From an uncultured Muribaculaceae bacterium (lineage in GTDB: Bacteria > Bacteroidota > Bacteroidia > Bacteroidales > Muribaculaceae): 64,000 bases of DNA. The DNA lies in contig CANRPJ010000003.1 of NCBI GenBank assembly GCA_947632485.1, positions 1 to 64,000 on the forward strand. Direction: 5' to 3'. The stretch's first letter is position 1. Every line of letters starts with the position of its first letter. Made by a program: the position numbers and the translations under genes. Below are positions 18,171 through 26,339 of the stretch, piece by piece. The notes beneath the pieces were generated by a model. The model was not told where the DNA came from. It saw nothing but the letters and a program-made list of their open reading frames with translations, and searched no databases.

Positions 18171-19403
18171 TCAGAGTTTGCCGATCTTGCCCATGAAGAG
18201 GATAGCTCCGCTCGAAAGATCATTTATCGTGAATATAAACGGGTGATCGAAGAAAAGATTACCACCATCAACTATAGGGTGCCAATCTTCTGACACCCAA
18301 TTACCATCACCTTGGGTATAAGACTCAATCTTCACTCCATCTTCATCTATCGAGAATTTCGATGCTTGATTAATTTTATCAATGTATGAACTTTCACTTG
18401 AAATTTTTCCTAACTGGGCTTCTCCTAAAGTAAAAAGCCTATTTACACCTAACTCTTTTAGCGACGGGATAATAGAAGCTTTGTGCTCAATCTCAAATTT
18501 TGGAATGCGAAGATTCACTTTAAGTAGCTCTATTGCGCCTAACTCATCTGATTTCTCGCCATTAAAATGTTTCATACATTCATCGAAACCTTTTTCTTCA
18601 TTTGGCTTATAGAGATTAAGATAATATGCACTGTTTCCAAAAAACAGTGTAGCACAAATGAAATACTCATTCTGTCTAATTCCTATTTCACGGTTATCAC
18701 ACAGATACTCAACTTTAGACGCTATGTTGTCTTCACCAATAAAATCATATTCGGCTGTATTTTCCTTTTTGAAAGGCGCTTCCCATACTCCTTTGAACCG
18801 CAAAGCATTTATTACTGAATAGGCTTGTTCCGGAAATTCCTGATTAGACTCAAGCCTAATATTAGGCACATATTTTGAAAGCCAGGAATTAATTGAGCTC
18901 TCCATAGAACCACATTCTGCCGAAAAAACTTGAGCGTCGTAATTCCTCTTAAGGGTCTCTATGTATGAATCAAAAATAGGAGAATTCTTCACATAGAACA
19001 GAGCATTAGCCATTTCTATCTCCGTTGAAGAATCAACAGTTTTAAGATTACTAATTAATCTATTAGTAAAGGAATTAAAATCTTCAAGAGTAGATACGTT
19101 TAGATTTAATGCATTTAAAACCTCATCTAAAGTCTCCCCCGTAGCTCCGTTGGCGAGCATACCAAGATCCATCAGAACGCTTAGTGGAGAAAGCATAACA
19201 TTCTCCGTTTCAGACGTCGCTAAATACTGCTTGAAAAGGTCGATTCCAAATGGCTCAGCCGCTTCCAAAGCATCACATTCAGCTCTTGTGTAAGGCACTA
19301 CCTCAAACGGTTTTACAGTTTCTCGGCTATCACCGTCGTCAGAACAACTCGTAATACACATTATCGCTAAAAAGCTGACAAAGAATTTCTTTAACAATTT
19401 CAT
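18171..19403 (-). CDS. Serpin-family lipoprotein (copy 1)
   Basis: The start at 19403 gives 410 residues with lipobox CITSC; an upstream Met at 19427 would spoil the signal peptide. Serpin hallmarks are MLSPLSVLMDLGMLANGATGETLDEV, VINALRFKGVWEAPF, LRIPKFEI and DHPFIFTINDLSSGAILFMGKI. The reactive loop after SIDEDG is about three residues longer than in copy 2, and the hinge P12-P9 reads Ile-Glu-Ser-Tyr. Bulky and charged hinge residues are typical of non-inhibitory serpins. The coding sequence is AT-rich compared with its surroundings. Confidence 0.88.
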   Translation of the reverse strand: MKLLKKFFVSFLAIMCITSCSDDGDSRETVKPFEVVPYTRAECDALEAAEPFGIDLFKQYLATSETENVMLSPLSVLMDLGMLANGATGETLDEVLNALNLNVSTLEDFNSFTNRLISNLKTVDSSTEIEMANALFYVKNSPIFDSYIETLKRNYDAQVFSAECGSMESSINSWLSKYVPNIRLESNQEFPEQAYSVINALRFKGVWEAPFKKENTAEYDFIGEDNIASKVEYLCDNREIGIRQNEYFICATLFFGNSAYYLNLYKPNEEKGFDECMKHFNGEKSDELGAIELLKVNLRIPKFEIEHKASIIPSLKELGVNRLFTLGEAQLGKISSESSYIDKINQASKFSIDEDGVKIESYTQGDGNWVSEDWHPIVDGGNLFFDHPFIFTINDLSSGAILFMGKIGKL

Positions 19404-19473
19404 AGTTATACCTCCTATTATAATCAATTAATGATGGAATATATTTTATAGGGCCTACCATCTCTTGTAACAG

Positions 19474-19583
19474 TTAAAAGAAAGCCGAAAAAGTAGGATT
19501 ATCAGCAAGCGTTGAGGCATCGAAAGTGCCTGTTTCGCTTCGCATCAGTACCATAGGCATTATTGTGGAGTTGGAGAAGATTT
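19474..19583 (-). pseudogene. Out-of-frame continuation of the small lipoprotein
   Basis: If one A is added to the AAA at 19581-19583, the small lipoprotein reads on past its TAA as GWKIFSNSTIMPMVLMRSE, TGTFDASTLADNPTFSAFF, then stops at 19474-19476. That continuation has the look of the Spi/I69 and C10 prodomain core (NYGEGWxIFS, PMVL, GTFD, NPxFxAF). It indicates a one-base deletion, phase variation, programmed frameshifting or a sequencing error. Confidence 0.7.
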
Positions 19584-19838
19584 CCAGCCCTCACCATAGT
19601 TGGCTACATACATAACCGTATCACCTTCGTAGATTACCGGTTCCAAATTAATCTCCTCCCCAGAGCGGGTACGCTCCTTCTTATGGTCTGCTATATGTTT
19701 CTGAATAGCAGATTTGTTAGGAGGAAGTGCCTCCACACTACCGTTTAACCCTTCTTCATCTCTAACGCACGAAGAGGAGCCGATGGCAAATATTAGAACT
19801 ACTGCCAGACCAAACCAATTTTTTAAGTTTTTCATCAT
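19560..19838 (-). CDS. Small lipoprotein with frameshifted Spi/I69-like domain (copy 1)
   Basis: The in-frame product is 92 residues: lipobox SSSC, core SAIQKHIADHKKERTR, then IYEGDTVMYVANYGEGW and a short tail KSSPTPQ. The segment DTVMYVANYGEGW matches the opening of Spi/I69 inhibitor or C10 (streptopain) prodomains, which normally run on for about 35 more residues; that remainder is found in another frame just downstream. Spi-like proteins inhibit C10 proteases, and the partner gene is a serpin, so the locus reads as a protease-inhibitor cassette. No C10 protease is in the window. Met19835 is an alternative start. Confidence 0.65.
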   Translation of the reverse strand: MMKNLKNWFGLAVVLIFAIGSSSCVRDEEGLNGSVEALPPNKSAIQKHIADHKKERTRSGEEINLEPVIYEGDTVMYVANYGEGWKSSPTPQ

Positions 19839-19897
19839 TGTATATTATTTATTAAAAATCAAACTACAATAATCGGGCATTTCGGTTGCCCCGTTTG

Positions 19898-19930
19898 CAA
19901 AGTTACGACCGACTGAATTTCATCTCCAAA
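19898..19930 (-). promoter_or_regulatory. Promoter of the lipoprotein-serpin operon
   Basis: On the minus strand TTTG (19927-19930), 21 nt, TAACTTTG (19898-19905). The first start codon (19838) lies about 59 nt downstream. No comparable promoter was seen before the second lipoprotein-serpin pair, so all four genes are probably one transcript. Confidence 0.75.
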
Positions 19931-20098
19931 TTTTGATTTTAATATTTTCAAAATTAAATGCCTGATAATCAGACCAAGTTGAAAAAAGTTTGGCGCAGGC
20001 TCAAAATTTATTTCACATTGGCCATTTTTCGACCCTTTTTGAGCCCTTTTCAGCCTCTCTTGAGCAATTTTCCAATTTGCATATTATACGCAACAAGA

Positions 20099-20120
20099 AA
20101 CCCGACCATAAGGCCGGGTT
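20099..20120 (-). terminator. Hairpin terminator after the DPP IV-like gene
   Basis: AACCCGACC (20099-20107) pairs with GGCCGGGTT (20112-20120) around loop ATAA, with one G-U pair. On the minus strand it is followed by TTCTTGTTG, a moderate U-tract. It lies 24 nt after the peptidase stop. Confidence 0.7.
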
Positions 20121-20144
20121 CCTAAATCATATATTAACTACAAA

Positions 20145-22607
20145 TCAATAATCCTTGGCTGGGTAGAGCGTGTTCCACCAGGTGTCGTCGCCCTGCAGAT
20201 GCTTTGCAAACCACGCAAAGATCGTATCCTGCCATTTCTGCCGCTTCACCGGATCCAGAATATGATGATCCTGACCGGTCACCTCTACAAGAGCGGCATC
20301 TTTACCGAGCAACTTCATTGCAGTAAACATCTGAATGCTCTCACCCGGCGGCACGTTGGTATCGCTGTCGCCATGAATGAAAAGAATCGGCGTATTAATT
20401 TTCTCCACCCGGAAGAGCGGACTCTGGTCTACGAAGAGCTTCCTGTTGGTCCAGGGCTTGTTGTCGCCCATCGAGGTTTCGCTGTAGCTGTAGCCCCAAT
20501 AGCCATTGCCCCAGTAGCTTGTATGGTCGCTGATACCGGCATGGGATACTGAAGCGGCGAAAATATCGGTAATCGTAGGCAGATACATGCTGGTGAAGCC
20601 GCCGTAGCTTGCTCCGATGCAGCCTACCTTCGAGGCATCTACGTATGGGTGGGCATCGATGAATTTCTTGGTACCCTCTACAATATCATCGGCCGGACCT
20701 TCACCGGCGGTATTCACGTGGCGGCTCGAGTGCTCCTGACCAAAACCGGTGGCGCCGCTTGGCTGCACGATATAGACTACATAGCCGAGGCTTGCGTAAA
20801 CATGATGGGGATAGCGGCTCTCAAACGCACGCTGCGTGGGGCTGCAACCGCCGTAGTAGTTCACGATCATCGGATATTTCTTCGTAGGATCGAAGTTATC
20901 GGGCAGATAATAGCGTCCGTAGATGGTATCTCCGCGCTCGCTCACGAAATTCCAGTCTTCGCATTTTGCGAGCTTCACGTTGGCGAGGCGCGTGGCCGAA
21001 GGATCGTCGAGCATCTGCGTCTTGCCCGTCTTCAGGTCGAGACTGTAAAGGCGGTCGGGGTTGCTGTCGCTCTGACCCCAGATAGCAGCCATATCGCTGT
21101 CGGCGCTGAGAGCGAAGCCGGCCGTCACATTTTCCGGCAGAGCTATCTCATCGATCTTTCCGGTAGCGGGATTGATGCGATACAGGCCATACATATCGCG
21201 GTTCTCGGCGCGCACGTAGATATTGCCATCGCGTTTGCTCCATTCTACCTCCTGCGGATTCTGGTCGAAATTGCGGGTAAGCGGAGTAATCTTCTTAGTA
21301 GCAATATCCATCAGGTAAAGTTCCTGCTGGGTCATGCTGGGGGTCACGTCGGCGGGCAGCACGCAGCCGATGCGGTCGAAAGCCTCCGGCGAGCCGGTGA
21401 AGAGCACCTGGCTGCCATCGGGAGAGAACACGGCGTTGCTCAGGAAGCCCTGCTCCTCCGCCAGAGCCTCAGCCTTCATCGTAGGGAGATCTACGAGCCA
21501 TACCGACTCCACCGTAGTCGGGCGCTTTGTGAGCCGCGAATGGCTGCTCATAAGGAGAGCCTTTTTCGAATCGGCGCTGATATCGGTGAGGCGCACGTTG
21601 TCGACTCCCGAGGTCATCGGAGTGAGCACGCCATTGCGGTAGAGCGCGGGATAATGGCGGTTGCGCCAGCCCGGCTGGCGGTCGTCGGGTTCGAGAATCT
21701 GATATATGTCTTTATCCTCCTTCTGACCCTCGCGGGTGAGCATGAATACCAGAGTCTCCTCATCGGGAGCCACATAGAAGTAGCCCTCCGGCAAATGAGT
21801 GAGCCAAAGCTCTTCCTGCCCGGTGGTAGGATCGATTTTTACCAAATGGCGCTTATGCTCGTAATCATTGCGCTCTGCATACAGCTTCTCCGATTTCGGC
21901 ATCCAGCGCACGCGGTCGCTAAGGGTGCGCGGCGGTACAAGGCCTTTTCCCTTCAGGTCATAGAGCACCTGCGAGCTATGGTTTCTTCCCTCTACATCGG
22001 TATCTGTCTTATCTTCCAGTATATAGCGCCCGGAAGGCGATACGGAAGCGGAAGAAACGCGCGTGCCGTTGAGCACGTCCTGAAGCGTATACATGCGCTT
22101 GCCGTCGGTCGGGAAGCTCAGAAGCTCCGGCTTGTCGGTCTTGAGCGCCACCTTGAGGCTCTGATTTGATTCCGGCTTGGAAGCATACTTGATGTCGACG
22201 CGATGCGTGCCGGGACGCAGTTTCAAGTTCTTGTCGGTGGTTTTCTTTCCGTCGACAGCCACAGAGTATTCCTCCAGACCCTCCACAACGAGCGTGGCGG
22301 GCACGAACTGGCGGTTCTCAACATCAAACGAAAGCACATTGACTGCGGGAGCCGACTTCGAACCCGGGGCCGTGGAGCCGGGGGTGATCCAGGAAGAGGG
22401 CTGTCCGGGATTGATATAGACGTCGAGCAGGCTTTTGCTCTCCACAGGCGAGGGGCGACCGATCTTGATCGGAGCGGTCATCTCCACAGGGCCGGTGTAG
22501 AGGAAGCGGTCTACCACCACTTCCTTGCCGCCATCTGACGCCGGCGCTGCCGAAGCGCCCGATATGGCCATAGTTGCCATAAGCGTAAGAAATGTTTTGC
22601 GTATCAT
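20145..22607 (-). CDS. S9 family dipeptidyl/prolyl peptidase, exported
   Basis: The 820-residue protein has a signal peptide (ending SGASAA). An N-terminal region of about 170 residues is of unknown fold. A beta-propeller follows (about 180-560; repeated VSPSGRYIL- and FSPDGSQVLF-type blades), then a C-terminal alpha/beta hydrolase with the triad Ser in GASYGGF, Asp in HGDSDTNVP and His in GQDHHIL. This matches DPP IV/acylaminoacyl peptidase S9 enzymes that release dipeptides or short peptides in the periplasm. The transcript is monocistronic between its own promoter and terminator. The exact cleavage specificity (Xaa-Pro or broader) cannot be told; a clear DPP IV double-Glu motif was not seen. 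Confidence 0.88.
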   Translation of the reverse strand: MIRKTFLTLMATMAISGASAAPASDGGKEVVVDRFLYTGPVEMTAPIKIGRPSPVESKSLLDVYINPGQPSSWITPGSTAPGSKSAPAVNVLSFDVENRQFVPATLVVEGLEEYSVAVDGKKTTDKNLKLRPGTHRVDIKYASKPESNQSLKVALKTDKPELLSFPTDGKRMYTLQDVLNGTRVSSASVSPSGRYILEDKTDTDVEGRNHSSQVLYDLKGKGLVPPRTLSDRVRWMPKSEKLYAERNDYEHKRHLVKIDPTTGQEELWLTHLPEGYFYVAPDEETLVFMLTREGQKEDKDIYQILEPDDRQPGWRNRHYPALYRNGVLTPMTSGVDNVRLTDISADSKKALLMSSHSRLTKRPTTVESVWLVDLPTMKAEALAEEQGFLSNAVFSPDGSQVLFTGSPEAFDRIGCVLPADVTPSMTQQELYLMDIATKKITPLTRNFDQNPQEVEWSKRDGNIYVRAENRDMYGLYRINPATGKIDEIALPENVTAGFALSADSDMAAIWGQSDSNPDRLYSLDLKTGKTQMLDDPSATRLANVKLAKCEDWNFVSERGDTIYGRYYLPDNFDPTKKYPMIVNYYGGCSPTQRAFESRYPHHVYASLGYVVYIVQPSGATGFGQEHSSRHVNTAGEGPADDIVEGTKKFIDAHPYVDASKVGCIGASYGGFTSMYLPTITDIFAASVSHAGISDHTSYWGNGYWGYSYSETSMGDNKPWTNRKLFVDQSPLFRVEKINTPILFIHGDSDTNVPPGESIQMFTAMKLLGKDAALVEVTGQDHHILDPVKRQKWQDTIFAWFAKHLQGDDTWWNTLYPAKDY

Positions 22608-22630
22608 GGTTTAGGTTTGTTGCGTTGATG

Positions 22631-22662
22631 CAAAGTTACTCAATTTCTCCCGCTTTCCCAAG
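22631..22662 (-). promoter_or_regulatory. Promoter of the S9 peptidase gene
   Basis: On the minus strand CTTG (22659-22662), 20 nt, TAACTTTG (22631-22638). The start codon at 22607 is 23 nt further. Confidence 0.65.
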
Positions 22663-22750
22663 CATCGGGAGAAGTATAAAGTCAACGGGCATGAGCCGAA
22701 CCCATACCCGCATGCAAATTCTTGCAGCACAATAGCTGAAGTGCTGAATA

Positions 22751-23212
22751 TCACTTTCGGAAAGCCACAGCGTAGATCACCCTAACGGGCACCGCCTGGC
22801 CGTCGAGCTTACCTGGCCTCCAGGCCGGCATCTTGCGGATCAGCCTCACGGCCTCCTGGTTGAGCGACTGCTCCACGCCGCGGAGCACCCTGACGTGGCT
22901 CACCGATCCATCGGTATTGACCACAAACGAACAGGTAACCCGCCCCTGCACGCCATCTTTGTAGGCCTTTGCCGGGTAGCGGCGCTCTTCGTTTATATAG
23001 TGCATCAGCATCTCGTCGCCTCCCGGAAACGATGGCTTTTCCGACACATAGTCATATTCATACACCTCTATATATGTGCGCACTCCGTTGGCCATCTCTC
23101 CGGCCACCCGGAAAGTCTGCGCAGAAGCCTCCGGCGCGAGAGCAGCCAGAAACGCGAGCGTAAGCAGCAGGCCGAAGCCGCTGAGTGAGGTGAGAAATCT
23201 TCGTTGTTCCAT
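22751..23212 (-). CDS. TonB C-terminal domain protein
   Basis: The 153-residue protein has an N-terminal hydrophobic segment (residues 10-30, ending ASAQ) that reads as a cleavable signal, then a TonB-like C-terminal domain: YPAKAYKDGVQGRVTCSFVVNTDGSVSHVRVLRG, EAVRLIRKMPAWRPGKLDGQAVPVRV. The YP...A...GxVxxxF core is that of energy-transducing TonB. It lacks the Pro-rich spacer of a full TonB, so it may be a periplasmic adaptor or an outer-membrane-associated domain rather than an energy transducer. Confidence 0.85.
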   Translation of the reverse strand: MEQRRFLTSLSGFGLLLTLAFLAALAPEASAQTFRVAGEMANGVRTYIEVYEYDYVSEKPSFPGGDEMLMHYINEERRYPAKAYKDGVQGRVTCSFVVNTDGSVSHVRVLRGVEQSLNQEAVRLIRKMPAWRPGKLDGQAVPVRVIYAVAFRK

Positions 23213-23220
23213 TGTGGGTG

Positions 23221-23252
23221 CAAATATATACCCGTTGCGCCGTTATTCCAAA
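23221..23252 (-). promoter_or_regulatory. Promoter of the TonB-domain gene
   Basis: On the minus strand TTTG (23249-23252), 20 nt, TATATTTG (23221-23228). The ATG at 23212 is 8 nt beyond the element, giving almost no leader. Confidence 0.7.
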
Positions 23253-23359
23253 CCCATGCAGGCTGCAACAAAGTTATTTAATTTAGTTTTACATTTTTTT
23301 ACACACCGGCGCCCCTTCGCATAATAGAAAGGCCCCTTACGCGTTATTTAATCGTAGTT

Positions 23360-24304
23360 ATGAAAACCTTCTGGCTCATATTTAGTCTGGTTATAGGTGC
23401 TCTCGCCGCTTCGGCCCAGAGCAGCACCTCTGCCTATGGATTTCTCGATATCCCGACCTCGGCTCATGTGTTTGCCCTCGGCGGCACCAACCCGGCCATT
23501 ATTGATGAAGACCCCACGCTGGCGCAGCAAAACCCTGCCCTACTCGGACCGGAGATAGGAATGGCCGCCGGCGTAGGCTATATGCACTATATCGGCGATT
23601 CCAATTTCGGATCAGCCGTGTTCGGAAAATCTGCCGGCGACCTGGCGGCGTGGGGAATCGGAGTGCGCTACCTCAACTATGGCTCTTTCGAGGGTCGCGA
23701 CGAGACCGGAGCCCTTACCGGAGATTTCTCAGCTCAAGATGTGGTGATCGGCGGCACCTACAGCCATGTCATAACCGACCGGCTTCGCGGAGGCATCAAT
23801 CTTGATTTCGCCTACAGCTCTTATGAGGCCTACTCCGCACTTGCCATTTCCGTTGACCTCGGAATCAACTACTACGACGAGGAGCGCGATATGTCGCTCT
23901 CGCTGGTGCTCAAGAATATGGGTGGCCAGGTGAAGCGGTTCGACACCCGCTACGCCCGCCTGCCCTTCGATCTGCGCTTAGGCTGGATGCAGGCTATAGG
24001 CCGCTCCCCCTTCAGTCTCACCCTTACGGCCATGAGGCTGACGGAATGGAAAGGAAGCGTGCTGCGCCATTTCATAGCCGGCGCCCAGTATTCACCCGAA
24101 GGGAAATTCTACGCCGCCATCGCCTTCAATCCCGGAATGCGTTCCGATATGGAGGGCTACCGCAAGAGTCTGCTCAGCGGCTGGTCGGTGGGAGCAGGGC
24201 TCCGCATCAAGGCTTTCGGAGTAGGGGTAGCCTTCGCGCAGCCGCACCGGGGAGCCACATCGCTGCTTCTCAACCTATCTACCGATATCCGCTCGCTGCT
24301 CTAA
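23360..24304 (+). CDS. porQ: Type IX secretion system protein PorQ
   Basis: The 314-residue outer-membrane barrel protein has a signal peptide ending AASAQ. The phrases YGFLDIPTSAHVFALGGTN, DPTLAQQNPALLGPE, GDFSAQDVVIGGTYSH and ITDRLRGGIN match PorQ of the PorV/PorQ/FadL group. PorQ is linked to cell-surface retention or processing of T9SS cargo (established for Porphyromonas). The last residues overlap no gene; cmk follows 26 nt later with its own -7 element. No other T9SS gene is in the window. Confidence 0.9.
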   Translation: MKTFWLIFSLVIGALAASAQSSTSAYGFLDIPTSAHVFALGGTNPAIIDEDPTLAQQNPALLGPEIGMAAGVGYMHYIGDSNFGSAVFGKSAGDLAAWGIGVRYLNYGSFEGRDETGALTGDFSAQDVVIGGTYSHVITDRLRGGINLDFAYSSYEAYSALAISVDLGINYYDEERDMSLSLVLKNMGGQVKRFDTRYARLPFDLRLGWMQAIGRSPFSLTLTAMRLTEWKGSVLRHFIAGAQYSPEGKFYAAIAFNPGMRSDMEGYRKSLLSGWSVGAGLRIKAFGVGVAFAQPHRGATSLLLNLSTDIRSLL

Positions 24305-24316
24305 AAGGATTTTTAG

Positions 24317-24324
24317 TAACTTTG
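24317..24324 (+). promoter_or_regulatory. -7 element of the cmk operon
   Basis: TAACTTTG ends 6 nt before the cmk ATG at 24331. No TTTG at the usual -33 spacing was found. The position supports 24331 as the start rather than an earlier in-frame codon inside porQ. Confidence 0.5.
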
Positions 24325-24330
24325 CAGCCT

Positions 24331-25029
24331 ATGGAGCAGAAAATCATTGTAGCCATCGACGGCTACTCCTCTTCAGGCAAAAGCACAATGGCGAAGGCGC
24401 TCGCCAAAACCGTAGGCTACCACTATGTTGACAGCGGAGCCATGTATCGTGCTGTAACCCTCTTTGCCATGCGCCATGGCATGATAGCACCGGACGGAAC
24501 TGTTGACAGCAATGCACTTGAAGCTGACCTGCCGAAGATTCATATCACGTTTGCCACTGATACCGACGGCTCGCAGGTGACCGAGCTCAACGGCGAGGTA
24601 GTTGAGCAGGAGATTCGCGGTCTGGGAGTGGCTGACCATGTAAGCGCCGTAGCGGCCATAGGAGCCGTGCGCGACCGTCTCACCGCCTTGCAGCGCGAGA
24701 TGGGAGTGAAGAAAGGTATCGTGATGGACGGCCGCGATATCGGCACTACGGTCTTTCCGCAGGCCGAAATGAAAGTGTTCGTGCAGGCATCGCCGGAGGT
24801 ACGCGCCCGCCGGCGCTGGCTTGAACTGGCCGGGAAGGGGCAGAATGTGAGCTATCAGGAGGTGCTCGACAATGTGCGCGAGCGCGACCGCATCGACACC
24901 ACGCGCGCCATTTCTCCACTGCGCAAGGCCGCAGACGCCCTCGAGCTTGATAATGACCATCTCACAATGGAGGAGCAGATGCAGTGGCTCCTCGGGAAAT
25001 TTCAGGAAATAGCAGGTGGCAAAAATTGA
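24331..25029 (+). CDS. cmk: Cytidylate kinase
   Basis: Cmk phosphorylates CMP and dCMP. The start at 24331 gives 232 residues, the normal size. It shows the P-loop GYSSSGKSTMAKALA (10-24), YHYVDSGAMYRAVT (NMP-binding), VMDGRDIGTTVFPQAEMKVFV and the lid RARRRW. An open frame extends back to 24046, but that region is porQ in another frame. The gene leads the operon cmk-ispH-tadA-ArnT-like-GT2-LAB_N and overlaps ispH by 14 nt. Confidence 0.95.
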   Translation: MEQKIIVAIDGYSSSGKSTMAKALAKTVGYHYVDSGAMYRAVTLFAMRHGMIAPDGTVDSNALEADLPKIHITFATDTDGSQVTELNGEVVEQEIRGLGVADHVSAVAAIGAVRDRLTALQREMGVKKGIVMDGRDIGTTVFPQAEMKVFVQASPEVRARRRWLELAGKGQNVSYQEVLDNVRERDRIDTTRAISPLRKAADALELDNDHLTMEEQMQWLLGKFQEIAGGKN

Positions 25030-25885
25030 GATTGACGAAAATTCCGGTTTCTGCTTCGGAGTAGTCACCGCTATCCGAAAGGCGGAAGAGGAGCTCGACA
25101 AGAGCGGATCGCTCTATTGCCTGGGCGATATCGTGCACAACAGCGATGAGGTTGACCGGCTCAGGCGCAAGGGTCTGCGCACGATAACCCATGCCGACCT
25201 CGATAAGCTCAAGGGAGTGAAAGTGCTGCTCAGAGCCCACGGCGAGCCGCATTCCACCTACGCTACTGCCAAGACCAACGATATCGAGATAATCGATGCC
25301 ACCTGTCCGGTGGTGCTCCAGCTCCAGAAGCGAATAAAACAGGCCTACGACACTCCTTCCGAGCGAGCCCCGCTGATTCTTATCTACGGAAAGAACGGGC
25401 ACGCCGAAGTCAATGGCCTCGTAGGGCAGACAGAAGGCTCAGCCGTAGTGATTCAAAATGAAGAGGAGCTCGAGGGGATCGACCTCGACCGCGATGTGTT
25501 GCTCTATTCTCAGACTACAAAATCCCATGCCGGATTCCTTGCCCTCGTGGAAGCTATAAAGAAGCGCAAGAAGAAGGGCGCTTTCCAGTATTTCGATACG
25601 ATTTGCCGCCAGGTGGCCAACAGAATGGCGCAGATGCGCGAGTTTGCCCGAAGCCATGAGGTGGTGATTTTCGTGTGCGGCAAAGAAAGCAGTAATGGCA
25701 TGGTGCTCTTCGCTGAATGCAAAGCCGCCAACCCCCGGTCCTACATTATCTCCAACACGGAGGAAATTGACCCTGAGTGGACGCGGGGAGCTAAAGAAAT
25801 CGGAATCTGCGGAGCCACGAGCACTCCTGCCTGGCTGATGCTCAATGTGAAGGAATATCTTGAAAAGACCTTGGCCGATGATTGA
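25016..25885 (+). CDS. ispH: 4-hydroxy-3-methylbut-2-enyl diphosphate reductase
   Basis: IspH is the last enzyme of the MEP isoprenoid pathway, yielding IPP and DMAPP. The 289-residue protein uses a GTG start (25016). The three Fe-S ligands are visible as Cys13 (GFCFGV), Cys97 (DATCPVV) and Cys197 (DTICRQV), with the substrate-binding HGEPHS and GICGATSTP loops. The GTG start lies inside the end of cmk, and the stop overlaps the tadA start by 8 nt, so translation is coupled. Confidence 0.96.
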   Translation: MAKIEIDENSGFCFGVVTAIRKAEEELDKSGSLYCLGDIVHNSDEVDRLRRKGLRTITHADLDKLKGVKVLLRAHGEPHSTYATAKTNDIEIIDATCPVVLQLQKRIKQAYDTPSERAPLILIYGKNGHAEVNGLVGQTEGSAVVIQNEEELEGIDLDRDVLLYSQTTKSHAGFLALVEAIKKRKKKGAFQYFDTICRQVANRMAQMREFARSHEVVIFVCGKESSNGMVLFAECKAANPRSYIISNTEEIDPEWTRGAKEIGICGATSTPAWLMLNVKEYLEKTLADD

Positions 25886-26339
25886 CGAAAGCCCGCAACA
25901 GACTGATGAGCGCTTCATGCGCGCCGCCCTGGCCGAAGCAGAGCAGGCAGCAAAGGAGGGAGAGGTGCCGGTAGGAGCCGTAATAGTGAGCGGCAGGCGC
26001 ATCATTGCGCGCACCCACAATATGACGGAAGCGCTAACTGATGTCTGCGCCCATGCCGAAATAATGGCAATAACCGCCGCCAGCTCCCATCTCGGAGGGA
26101 AATACCTTAACGACTGCACGCTCTACGTAACGGTCGAGCCATGCGCCATGTGCGCAGGAGCTCTCGGCTGGAGCCAGATAGGACGAATCGTCTACGGCAC
26201 CGCCGACCCTAAGCGCGGATTCACCACATATTTCTCCGGCTCCCGTTCGCCTCTCCACCCCAAAACCATAGTGGAAAGCGGCTTGCTGGCCGACGAATGC
26301 CGCCAGCTGATGCAGGATTTCTTCAAACAGCGCCGATGA
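25878..26339 (+). CDS. tadA: tRNA adenosine(34) deaminase
   Basis: TadA converts A34 to inosine in tRNA-Arg(ACG). From MIDESP the protein has 153 residues. Zinc and catalytic motifs are HAE (His59, Glu61) and PCAMC (Cys89, Cys92), with the RNA-binding KRGFTTYFSGSR near 125. The start at 25878 was chosen for the overlap with ispH; an earlier in-frame codon at 25860 lies deeper in that gene. It ends in an ATGA overlap with the ArnT-like gene. Confidence 0.92.
   Translation: MIDESPQQTDERFMRAALAEAEQAAKEGEVPVGAVIVSGRRIIARTHNMTEALTDVCAHAEIMAITAASSHLGGKYLNDCTLYVTVEPCAMCAGALGWSQIGRIVYGTADPKRGFTTYFSGSRSPLHPKTIVESGLLADECRQLMQDFFKQRR

Larger units (their letters stand above)
16653..19838 (-). repeat. 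Tandem duplication of small lipoprotein plus serpin
   Basis: In transcription order: small lipoprotein (19560-19838), serpin (18171-19403), small lipoprotein (17923-18147), serpin (16653-17894). The two small lipoproteins share the core KHIADHKKERTR and the two serpins share both termini (DHPF and ILFMGKIGKL). This is a two-gene unit duplicated head to tail, then diverged. Confidence 0.8.
19839..20144. other. Intergenic region between inhibitor cassette and DPP IV-like gene
   Basis: About 306 nt without a gene. It contains the promoter of the lipoprotein-serpin operon (19898-19930) and the terminator of the peptidase gene (20099-20120). Positions 19935-20090 are AT-rich, with no ORF or structure that I recognise. 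Confidence 0.6.

Noticed and set aside
20649-22169. Long plus-strand open frame of over 500 codons opposite the S9 peptidase gene
   Set aside because: It lies wholly antisense to a gene with clear catalytic motifs, and its translation (runs of Ala, His, Arg, Leu) has no signal peptide or family feature. The same holds for the long antisense frames opposite the GH2 gene (40882-42453), the kinase/regulator genes (58155-59489) and glgB (13949-15034).
24046-24330. Upstream extension of the cmk reading frame
   Set aside because: It overlaps the end of porQ in another frame, has an Arg-rich non-family sequence, and would place the -7 element inside the coding sequence. The ATG at 24331 gives the expected Cmk N-terminus.
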